This document shows, piece after piece, positions 55,571 through 64,000 of a DNA stretch of 64,000 bases. The notes under the pieces were generated by a model. The model was not told where the DNA came from. It was given only the letters and a program-made list of their open reading frames with translations, and did not search any database. Every line of letters begins with the position of its first letter. The first letter of the stretch is position 1. This DNA is from Ceriagrion tenellum (Eukaryota > Arthropoda > Insecta > Odonata > Coenagrionidae): contig OY720636.1 in NCBI GenBank assembly GCA_963169105.1, forward strand, positions 82,138,123-82,202,122, in the 5' to 3' direction. The position numbers and the translations under genes were made by a program.

Positions 55571-57761
55571 AGAGTTCCGCGGACCCAGTGTTTTTTGCAC
55601 CGACTCATCAATTTTTGATTATTTTCATCGCGGATGATGAATTCCACTCTGATTGTGATATCATTTCGGCACCCGGGCGTCGTGGTAATAGGGGAATGGC
55701 GGAGGAGGTATCCGTAAATGTTTTTTCGCCATGAAGCAGGAGTTTTTCTCTCTCCGAGGAAGTTGAGTCACCCCCTCAAGCTTGATTGCTAAGGGATGAA
55801 TTTTTTCGAGTCTTTTCGTATATTTAGAATTTCATTTTTATTCTCAATTGGGGAAACTTACGATGGGAAATTAAAAAGTTTGGTAAGAAATAATCACATT
55901 AAGTGACGCACAATTCTTCAAGATCGCTCGAGTATTTTGGTTATAATTGCGCACCAAGGGCGAAGTCAATATAACACTATAACACACTGACGAAGATATT
56001 TTAGCAACCTTCTTAGAATACTCTCTTGCCTAAAAACACTGCAAAAAGCGTAATGTTTGCCAAAAACATTGAAATACAACAACAATCATGTAGCTTGTAA
56101 CTAGTGGTGCTGACTCTACCATCTGTGAGTGTACTGCTTTACTAGGTCACTATATCACTGACTTTTGGTGCGATGTGCATTCTTTTATTATTGGAAAAAT
56201 AGTTTATAATTGGCAATAGCAATCATTTATGTCTTCATTCATCGAAGCACTTTTCTAAAAAAGGTAAATATTGAGAAATAATTATGTCCGAAAAGCTATG
56301 AGAACATTAGTGGATCAGTGCAGATTTCTCGAGAAAAATAAAAATTTTACTAGCTTGCATGGAAAGTTATTAACAGGAGGCACGAAAAGTATACTCCCCG
56401 CTACGTTATTACTTTAATAATGCAAAATTAGCTAAGACAGGGTCAACAGAAATAGACTCGGAATATTCCCCCAGAAGAAGCCAAAACACCGTAAAAGATT
56501 ATGTGACTAAGCTCAGTGTAAACCTCACATGGGAGGGAATTACAGCGAGCGGTGTGGAGGGGCTCAGGCAGCAAATCCGGTATGGTCTAAAAGTTTCGCG
56601 AAGAAAACTCCGCGTCGTACACGGAGGGAGGGAACAAGACGACGACAGCGGAAATAGAAAAGCGATGATGAAGCAAAGAGGAAACGGAGGAATTCGGGGA
56701 ACGAGAGGAGGGAGGGAGTGTGTGGGGAAAGGGAGATTGGGAGAGGAGATGGATAAGAGGAGATGAGGAGCTTTCCAGAACGCTGAGGAAAGGAAGTGAG
56801 GCGGAAGGGGGGTGTGGCGGAGGAAGAGGGAGCTAAGACGGAGCATTTGAGGAGGGGAAAGAGGGAGAGTGGCGGGGGGCGCCGAAGAAATAGAGAGAGG
56901 CAATGATGCCATTCCTGCCGCTCTTTGGGTAGTCAGATTTCGTGCTCGGTAGCGTCAATATTGTACTCATATGAGCCGCTCTAAATTGCATTGCCGCATG
57001 ATTGTGTAGCAAGGCGTGTGGCAAAGATCGGCGCGATATGAAAAAGATGGTTACACTAAGATTATTCGCGTCATGAGGCTACAGCAACATCTACTAAGGG
57101 AATCACCATCGTATTAGACCATAGGTACGTTAAATTTGATACTTTTCCGCTAGTTAAAAGCAAAAATTTCTTACGACTTTAAAATATTTCATGAACCCAA
57201 CTTGCTATAGTCGATTTGATTAATGATATCAATTTAGAGTTTTATACTGAACGGAAAAATTTTAAGAAATGTTTCGCGAACTCATACCAATCGTAATATT
57301 TGTACTAAAGTAACAGAGTGCTCAGCTGGTAGCTTTGATAGTTGAATTACTGTATTAACCTTTTTATTTTCATGGTAACCAGCACAAGTACAAGTTCTCA
57401 TACCTGTATCACTCTTGGAATTCTTGGAACAATTATGCGAACATTAATCGGCCAGCAATAGATACCTGTATTTCCTTCAACATTTCACATGCCAATTTAG
57501 GGAATTTTTACCAAAAAAATTCACCACCTGTGAAGCGTAATGGGGGTGGCTTGCAGTATTTTATTTAGATCAACATTTGTTCGTGACTTACTAGCATATT
57601 CCATTACGTTTCTAAGCAAAAAGAAGCTTCAATTAAGGTTTTTCCGCTGGATGAAGCATGTTATACCATAGGGTACCTCAATTATACTCATGAGAAAGAT
57701 TGAGTAGGAAATGAGTACACACTCGTACAGAGTAGGGGGCAGCAAGCTCGGTAGCCACAGT
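55571..57761. other. No supported gene; second GA-rich patch 56.59-56.91 kb
   Basis: The GA-rich patch again produces mirror frames (137 residues, minus strand). The surrounding DNA is AT-rich with no recognisable feature. Confidence 0.4.
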
Positions 57762-57801
57762 CGGGACAATCTTGCACTACTATGTGTGCAAGATTGTCCC
57801 G
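57762..57801. repeat. Perfect 16-bp stem-loop
   Basis: CGGGACAATCTTGCAC, loop TACTATGT, then the exact complement. It is short enough to be a hairpin in RNA or DNA. No T-run follows either side that would make it a terminator-like site, and no gene is adjacent. Confidence 0.85.
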
Positions 57802-59149
57802 AAGAAACTTCCCGAGATGGAAAGGCGGCATGAAACTGGGGAGAACTTGGAAATTACAATAAAAATATGGACCGATCCTTCGCCTCGTACCTACGCTCGG
57901 TGCTCTTATTTCCCGCGCCATTAACTTTCAGTTTAGGTCTTTCGCAACGCCTTTTCGGGCGCGGATCCCAGCGCCACTTATGAACGAACCCGAGAGTTGG
58001 CAACGCCGGAGAGATGAGAGGATCGGCAGGAGGGGTGAGGGAAGCATCCGAAGAAGTGCGATTGAAAGATAAGGGCGAGAGAAGTGGGAGGAAGAGATGG
58101 CAGCCGTAGGAAAAGAAATGGGAACTGGAGGCATCATTTCTGCAACTCTTCCCTTTTTTCCATCGGAGCTAGCGATAGGAGGAGAGAGTGGCAGTGGGAC
58201 GGGAAGAGGGGCATGATGGGATCGCAGTCGAGTGAGACTGAGAGGAGTTTGGGTGAGGAGTCATCGAATTCGCAAGGGTGGGACAGGGAGACAGTGGGGT
58301 CACGGGGGTATGCGACGGGGGGGGAGGGGAAGCGGGGGGGGGGGGCAGAGAGGTGCCGGGAGGGGTGAACATTAAACCTTGGACTGGCTTCAAACGACTT
58401 CCCATGAAAAGCGATTTAGCGACGAACAAGTACACCAATTCCCTCTTTACCCTCCACTTGTTTTCCGGAAGATTTCTATCGAGGAACGCTTTAGCTGGAA
58501 ATTTTTCTGATGAATCGGCGTTCCCCCCTTTGGGACGAAATAACTGCTAAATTATTATGGACCCCGGGACAAAAGATCTGACGGATTACTTATTATTTTT
58601 TTTTTCGATTCCCTTCTTTTTCTCCTTCCGTTCTTTTCTTCCCTCGACGAGACAATGCGGCCACGAGGAAAATACATTCGGCGATGAAATGCGGCGGTGT
58701 CGCCCCCCCCCCCACCTCACTCCCCCCTCTTATGTCCCTTCCTTATACCACTCCGCCCCGAGCCCGACCCGCTGGTAAATCGCCCGAAAACTATTCGGAT
58801 GCGTGTGTGCGGCAAAAATGTAGGGCAAAGATCGACGATTCTTCTTTTCTCGCGGACGACGGAGTGCAGAAAAGATATTTCCCACTCCTCTCCTCCTCCT
58901 CCCACGCGGAATCTCGAATATTTTACGCCTGATGAAAATTGCGTTTCTTCACGGCTCTGAGAAAATTTCCATTTGGTACCTGGCTCGTGGAAATCCCTTT
59001 CCTCACCTCTCATACATGACTTATTCCAGTTAACTGTTTCCAATTAGAGGGTGCGCTCGGCAGGAAATTTATCCAGTGAGAAACGTTACAATGAAAGTCC
59101 AAGTACCTGAAAGCGACCTCTGTGCAATTTTTAACAACAGATGGGTATA
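57802..59149. other. GC-rich patches, no supported gene
   Basis: GGA-rich 57,990-58,370 with the G runs GGGGGGGGAGGGG and a following G13 run (58,317-58,346). C-rich 58,690-58,770. Frames here are compositional. The rest is AT-rich. Confidence 0.4.
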
Positions 59150-59295
59150 TTGCATTGCCAATTCTCTCTTATTATCAACAGAAAAACTTTAGAGCGTAGG
59201 TGTTGGAAGTAAATAACTTGAAAAATATATATTAAAATCGGCGTGGGCATTTCCTGGAATTGTTTCCTTCTTTCGTAATCTTATGCGTGGGTTTG
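59150..59295 (+). mobile_element. Solo arm of the 59.8-kb foldback
   Basis: TTGCCAATTCTCTCTTATTA, GTAAATAACTTGAAAAATAT, AAAATCGGCGTGGG and CTGGAATTGTTTCCTTC match the left arm at 59,730-59,850 in direct orientation. It ends near the start of the LINE family A copy at 59,320, which now separates it from the full foldback. Confidence 0.75.
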
Positions 59296-59319
59296 GTTCC
59301 AGGTAATTTAAACTAATAA

Positions 59320-59655
59320 CCCACTAGAGGCTCGAAGGCTATATGCTAAGCTTAGTTTGCTTGAGAAAAATTAGAACAGGTGTGTTTTCAAGTGAGATAG
59401 AGAATATCATGTTGACGCTACACTACATCTCTAGGTCCGATAGAATAAGAGAGATACATTGCCGAGCAGATAAATACAAAACTTAGTTCTTTCCTTGCAC
59501 AATAAGTGGCCACAATAACAACTGAGCTCAAATTAAAACACTCGCATAACACACATCAACATTTCACCTCCCAAAACCTTATCATTTACACGGCTGGTGT
59601 CCTAACACCCCCTACCTCCCGCTTATATGGCGACTCGTAGGGAAGATATAGACGT
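59320..59655 (+). mobile_element. LINE family A, 3' fragment
   Basis: Starts near CCACTAGAGGCTCGAAGGCT (equivalent of 2362) and runs through the decayed tail and 3' UTR to GCGACTCGTAGGGAAGATAT AGACGTGG (two parts). In place of GGGTAGTATGTAGG the 3' end reads GGGAAGATATAGACG, so it is more diverged than other copies. It lies between two copies of the 59.8-kb foldback arm. Confidence 0.7.
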
Positions 59656-59702
59656 GGAAACGATCGGCTTTAAGGAATACCGATTGCCACTTTTGCCTCT
59701 AG

Positions 59703-60020
59703 TTTCTCTTTTCTTTAATTTTATTTACGTTGCCAATGCTCTCTTATTATTAACTGCAAAAATTAGAGCGTAGATGATGAGAGTAAATAATTTGAAAAGT
59801 ATATATTAAAATCGGCGTGGGTATTTCCTGGAATTGTTTCCTTCCTTCGTAATCTTATGCGCGGGTTTAATAATAGAAAGGAGGAAACAATTCCAGTAAA
59901 TACCCACCCCGATTTTAATATATACTTTTCAAGTTATTTACTCTCATCACATACGCTCTAATTTTTTTCTGTTGATAATAAGAGAGCACTGGCAACGCAA
60001 ATAAAATTGAAGAGAAGAAA
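59703..60020. mobile_element. 318-bp foldback element
   Basis: Arms about 59,703-59,846 and 59,875-60,020 (roughly 145 bp) with a 28-bp loop. Outer TTTCTCTT...AATTTTATTT.CGTTG, middle GAGAGTAAATAA.TTGAAAAG, inner AATCGG.GTGGGTATTT and GGAATTGTTTCC. No GAAAC...GTC signal, so it belongs to a different foldback class from the hammerhead-like ones. A solo arm lies at 59,150. Confidence 0.85.
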
Positions 60021-60555
60021 CATTCCGTCCATGTCGCCTCAGTGGGGGAAGGGAGCGAATTTCTCTTATCTTCAATTTTATTTTGCAGCAATGTACAACT
60101 TTTGACGATGAAATCTGGGTTTACGCGGTCAAAATCCTAGTCATTATTCCTCAATAGCAAAACTAGAATATCCTACTAGTAAAATATTTTTCGTTTCCGA
60201 GCAATTGTATCTGGGTGCACATTTGGGTAACCTTTCCATTACAATAGCACTGAAAGCAACAGTTCGAGGTTTGCAAGGCCAGCATAATAAAAGTGGCTAC
60301 TATAACGAAAGAGTCGTTGGCTTTACTTTCAGAAGCTAAATAGAAATGCCTCCTCCACTATCATCCTGCCCACGTGAATACTGATGCCTCGGTAGCAAAA
60401 CACTGTCCTGAAAACACACCGCAGACAACACACAAATATAGCTCGCCAAACAAAGCGCTCGAAAGAAAGAGGGACGGATAAAAAAACTCAGTCCGTCTAT
60501 CTCCCCTCAGTGGGGGTAGGGAGCGATTCGACGTCTGCTCCGTCTGAGTCGGAAT
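60021..60555. repeat. Spacer with a repeated 23-bp box
   Basis: CCTCAGTGGGGGAAGGGAGC at 60,039 and CCTCAGTGGGGGTAGGGAGC at 60,506, both preceded by CCGTC.AT. Two direct copies about 467 bp apart could be ends of an unidentified element or a duplication. No coding between them. Confidence 0.45.
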
Positions 60556-61475
60556 AAATGAGAGCCGATATTAAAGGGGGCACCCAAAGCGTGGGCATCT
60601 TATTAAGCGCTCGCCAAACATCAGACCCCTCTTTATTAAGTCGCGTCGGGGACGACTTGGTCCTGGGTAAGCTCTCCACCTCCCCCCCCGACCCAGTGGC
60701 CCCCCACCCACGTCAACGAGCTTTCGGAGATGAACAGAGGCGACCGTTGTTGGTGCAGGTTTTGTGAGCGGAGCCCGCGAAAGAACCGGGAAGTCGTTGG
60801 TGAGGGCGGCAGGGAGGGTGGGAAGGGGTTGCAACGCAGGGCCGGGCGCGGGAGGGACTGAGCGGGTCCTCCTAGCCCGACGCCGGCCGATTGAGTCCCC
60901 GGGAGCACATCCATCATTTCCGGGAGATCTCACCGCATGCATCCCCTCCCCGCTTGGCGGGCTGACCGGCCCGCGTCACCGACCAACTCCCCAGGGGCTA
61001 CCCCCAGCACGTGCCCACCCATTTCAGCCCAATCATCGGACGATAATGGCTGGGAAAGGGTTGTGCCCATCGCTTGCACACACGCCCGCTACCTCCACCC
61101 CCTAGGCCTTCAGGCCCACGCAGCCCCTCCTTTGGCGTACCTCTGCCCCCCCCCCCGCCCCCAGTCACCCGCAAAGAGCTGTCCTCCCGGCATATCCTTG
61201 CTGAATACCTATCAAACGCTATCGTGACGGGGAACTTCCTCATCCGCCGCCGACGCTCTGATAGCTTCCATGGGGAGGCGGATTGGGGAAGAGGGGGGAC
61301 ATCCCCCCCGAACTCCCCCTCTTATCGGCAAAACTGACGAAATTTCAATTATTATAAAGGCCGGAGGGAGTTGGCGAGCGGGTGGACACAAAGGGGGCGT
61401 GGGAAAGCACGCTTTAACATTGCGTGCCATGATTAAGTGCCCGATACGACAATGGGGGAGGAGAGATCTTGGGGA
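60556..61475. promoter_or_regulatory. GC-rich, CpG-containing island without an identified gene
   Basis: G/C-rich with runs CCCCCCCCGACCC (60,683), CCCCCCCCCCCGCCCCC (61,147) and GGGGGG. Frames of 60-123 residues are on both strands, Pro/Ser/Arg-rich, with no recognisable motif. A promoter or 5' exon is possible but unsupported. Confidence 0.35.
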
Positions 61476-62248
61476 TAACAACGATCCGATGGTCGTAATA
61501 ATAAAATTTTATTTTTCGAGCATGAATAGAGATTAATGCTACGACTTGGACGACAACGTATTATTTGTAGCTTACAGCAGGAAATCAGATAGGGATAAAA
61601 GAGACTATATACTGGCCACAGGGTTGCTAATTTTTAAAATATGACTGATGTTCCAGCCTTAAAATTCGATTTTTAAGAAGCGTATGGCGAAGGCAGGGGA
61701 CCCTTGCGAGTAAAATATTTAATCCCTCGGTTCTTTGGATTCGTCGTTGCATGCAACTAAATAAACAAGTCCGTCATATCACAAATGGAAAAATCTGTAC
61801 GGCAATATAAATGCTCAAGGTTTCAGGAGGGTGACACGGGAGATAGCACACAAGCATTGCCTGTAAGATTCATGCTCGTAATTTTTTTATTTAGCATAGG
61901 CCAAGATCGACTTTCGATTGCCAGGTAAGGGGTATTTAGTGATAGATACGTAAATAGAAAAAGTGGTGGGCTACTTTGAAATGTACATTTAAAACTCCAC
62001 ATACTTCATGACCAGATTGCCACAGTGAATTTGTTTTGAAAGAAAATGACCGTTGAATCTCGCTAAAAAGTGTGACTTGCCCTAGACGAAGTAAGGCCAG
62101 TTTCATCATTTTATTCATAATGATAATTTGTGCGAGATTTATCCTAACTCATAATGTTGAACATATTTGAATTTGACGCTTTAATATCAGCAGCTGTTGG
62201 ACGCATGGATTATGTACATATTGTAATAATATAGTGCAATAATACATC
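61476..62248. other. AT-rich DNA, nothing recognised
   Basis: No feature seen. Confidence 0.4.
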
Positions 62249-62760
62249 AAAAGAAAACTCGATTTGTACTTTCCATACGTTTTCATTCTCTCCGACCATG
62301 GTTTCGACAAAGTTTTGTTTGTCATTATCAAAGTCACCTTGATAATGAAAAAACTTTGTCGAAATCATGGTCGGAGAGAATAAAACAGTGTGGAAAGTAC
62401 AAATCGTGTTTTCTTTTCACCGTCGCAATTTGTAAAATAATATTTAATTCTTTGGTAAAATTTGCATCACTCATTGGTACATTAACCAAACCATACATTG
62501 ATCTTGATAATGACAAAATTTGTCGAAACCATGGACGGAGAGAATAAAACAATGTGGAAAGTACAAATCGAGTTTTCTTTACACCGTCGCAATTTGTAAA
62601 ATAATATTTAATTCTTTGGTAAAATTTTCATTACTCATTGGTACATTAACCAAACCATACATTGATCTTGATAATGACAAAACTTTGTCGAAACCGTGGA
62701 CGGAGAGAATAAAACAGTTTGGAAAGTTAAAAGCGAGTTTTCTTTTCATGTGTCGCTTTT
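62249..62760 (+). mobile_element. Foldback continuing into a 164-bp tandem array
   Basis: An inverted pair (left arm 62,249-62,331, right arm from 62,336) followed by further direct copies of the right arm: GATAATGA starts at 62,341, 62,506 and 62,670, spacings 165 and 164. Each unit has CTTTGTCGAAACC.TGG, GGAGAGAATAAAACA, TGGAAAGTACAAATCGAG and CGCAATTTGTAAAATAATA, with a tail TTGGTACATTAACCAAACC. It contains four hammerhead-like motifs: one minus, three plus. Overlapping open frames of 60-83 residues are the repeat itself and not genes. Confidence 0.85.
62294..62333 (-). ncRNA. Hammerhead-like motif, 62-kb element (best stem II)
   Basis: Minus strand: CTTTGATAAT, stem GACAAA-CAAAAC-TTTGTC (6 bp), then GAAACCATGGTC and GG. 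Stem III ACCATGGT is a perfect 8-base palindrome. Plus-strand sisters at 62,337-62,372, 62,502-62,536 (stem GACAAA/TTTGTC overlapping) and 62,666-62,701 (GACAAA-AC-TTTGTC) show the same parts with small changes. The box is TTGATAA where a catalytic core needs CTGANGA. Confidence 0.45.
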
Positions 62761-63312
62761 CCACAAAGTGAAGTCTGAAACTTTAATTTGTGTGCAATGG
62801 TACATTTTTATACGATTAAAATTCTCGGTAATTAAACAAAAATACAGAAGTCTTTAACTTGCTTCATTTGTTATACATTAAACGTTTTAAACTCCTTCAC
62901 GAGGGAAGGTATTTTTTTATCCGTAAAAAAATACTGTGGTGACTATATGATTTATTTTTTTTAAAGTTGAAAAACGTGCACACTGTATACTTTTGACAAG
63001 ATCTAGGCATTATAAACGCTTAATTTTTTAAAATGATGCCCCTCTGGATTGAATTCGCGTACACGCGTGTATTTTCCCTTTGAATCGCTAGGTATATTGT
63101 TTCAAATATCTCGATAAGTACGGCGGTAAGGGTATTCTGGTCACTTCGGAAGGGTGAGGTATTACTCTCTGAAATGTGGCTAAATGTATTGATTTCTATG
63201 TGACATTTCTCTCTCAAACTACTCTTAAAAGAAGATAGGCGAAAATTCATGACAATACCCTGGGAAAAATAGCATTCATACAAGGTGGCTTTTAAATATG
63301 GATGAGCTATAT
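62761..63312. other. AT-rich DNA, nothing recognised
   Basis: No feature seen beyond short A/T runs. Confidence 0.4.
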
Positions 63313-64000
63313 TATTAGAATAGAATAGCATAGAAAACAATTTTATTGTCCTGGGACAAAGTCCCTTGGGAAATTAAATTTTTTACATGCCTTCATGAGG
63401 AGTGGAATGCAAAACAAAATACAAAGCCTTACAAATATAGGAAAACGAACAAACAACTTTCAAGTCAGCAGACTTCATGTCATGACTTTCAAGTCAGACA
63501 GACAGAATGAGCAAGGTAAACAAAAGTGTACAAAGAAAACAGCAAATGATTATAATGAACAAGTAACATGTAACAACGTAATCTCATATAATTTTGTCAT
63601 CTCATAAATAGGCGAGAGAACATTAGGGAGACAAAAAGTCAGCCATACTTCTTTTAAATTGAGTGACATTCCTAGAAGATTTAATACTACCAGGCAACGA
63701 GTTCCATAATTTACAGGATGAGATGTGGAAAGTATTTTCATATTTTATTGTGCGGTATTTGGAAGTGTAAAATGTTTTTGTTATACGGGTCGATCTCTTG
63801 TTAGTTTGGGCATTAAAAATCAAGTTTTCATATAAATAAGAAGGGGTTTTCGAGTTCAGTACTTTGAACAACATTAAGGCCTTTTGAATTGTTCGGGATT
63901 ATTATTATTAGGGATGTTTAAAGATGCCATATAGGGGGTGACGGCAATGTTGACCAGTAGCTGCACTATCTCATAACCTAAAAATAAAATTAAAACAATG
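63313..64000 (-). mobile_element. LINE family I, 3' end, running off the window
   Basis: Minus-strand LINE. The coding end at 63,874-63,623 is followed by a 3' UTR with AATAAAATTGT and a tail CTATTCTATTCT (plus strand AGAATAGAATAG, 63,318-63,329). Short tandem tails are typical of L2/CR1/Jockey-type LINEs. The 5' part lies beyond 64,000. No stop interrupts the last 83 codons, though a stop precedes the ATG frame at about 63,900. Confidence 0.75.
63623..63874 (-). pseudogene. LINE family I RT C-terminus
   Basis: Reads MLFKVLNSKTPSYLYENLIF, then Arg/Lys-rich NKRSTRITKTFYTSKYRT, then CKLWNSLPGSIKSSRNVTQF and KRSMADFL. The layout LFK..N...P.YL, then R.T......LWNSLP..I......FK....L is the standard end of animal LINE reverse transcriptases, after the catalytic domain. 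It is open to its natural stop. The catalytic domain is not in the window, so I cannot tell whether the copy is intact. Confidence 0.75.

Noticed and set aside
54886..55600. 209- and 137-residue minus-strand Pro/Ser/Leu frames
   Set aside because: Direct mirror of a GA-rich plus strand; no domain, no splice context, and the two overlap in different frames.
56499..56912. 137-residue minus-strand frame
   Set aside because: Again the complement of purine-rich DNA, with no recognisable motif.
59703..60020. The 59.8-kb foldback as a member of the ribozyme-like family
   Set aside because: It has no GAAAC-palindrome-GTC block or CTGATGA-like box in either arm.
62356..62771. Overlapping ORFs of 63 and 83 residues with repeated segments
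   Set aside because: They are the 164-bp tandem repeat read through; the repeated residues simply mirror the DNA repeat.

Overview
The window is eukaryotic nuclear DNA, almost certainly from an arthropod and most likely an insect. Its contents are decayed LINE, Penelope-like, hAT and piggyBac relics in AT-rich DNA, interrupted by CpG-rich islands. There are no operons, ribosome binding sites or compact coding. I cannot name the species. I found no intact long gene, rRNA, intact tRNA or CRISPR array.

Layout. 1-6 kb: a LINE 3' fragment and the longest LINE in the window, a 2.6-kb RTE-like element with endonuclease and reverse transcriptase broken by stops and frameshifts. 6-14 kb: mostly featureless, with a foldback element at 9.6 kb. 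14-18 kb: the one host gene I support, a minus-strand first coding exon rich in Asn, His and Ala runs that ends at a strong splice donor at 14,087, with a 3-kb CpG-rich upstream region holding a TATA box at 17.04 kb. 18-19 kb: a tandem pair of foldback units. 21.9-28 kb: LINE C, a 526-bp piggyBac-type element flanked by TTAA, an internally deleted LINE and a LINE split by a 200-bp palindrome. 30.5 kb: a nearly perfect 113-bp palindrome. 31.6-32.8 kb: a LINE and a Penelope-like remnant, both minus strand. 36.9-44.8 kb: LINE ends and two hAT elements with 8-bp target duplications, one carrying a LINE inside and one sitting inside a LINE. 46-47.4 kb: a second Penelope-like remnant interrupted by a LINE. 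49.6-50.1 kb: two foldbacks, one tRNA-derived. 51-61 kb: several GC-rich or purine-rich islands, a 250-bp tandem duplication and another foldback. 62.2-62.8 kb: a foldback continuing into a 164-bp tandem array. 63.3-64 kb: a LINE 3' end running off the window.

The most notable pattern is one RNA-like architecture recurring in at least eight places: a CTGATGA-like or CTTGAWAA-like box, a short hairpin that differs in sequence but stays paired, GAAAC, a short palindrome, then GTC, with flanks that pair for 2-4 bp. This is the layout of a small hammerhead ribozyme with a reduced, self-complementary stem III, the kind known from Penelope-like elements. Two copies lie just downstream of Penelope-like C-terminal coding remnants. 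The rest sit in the arms of foldback elements, in tandem arrays or in a solo arm. My inference is that many of these foldbacks are non-autonomous derivatives of ribozyme-bearing Penelope-like retroelements in inverted or tandem arrangement.

Most other open frames are chance frames in GC-rich or purine-rich DNA and are left out.
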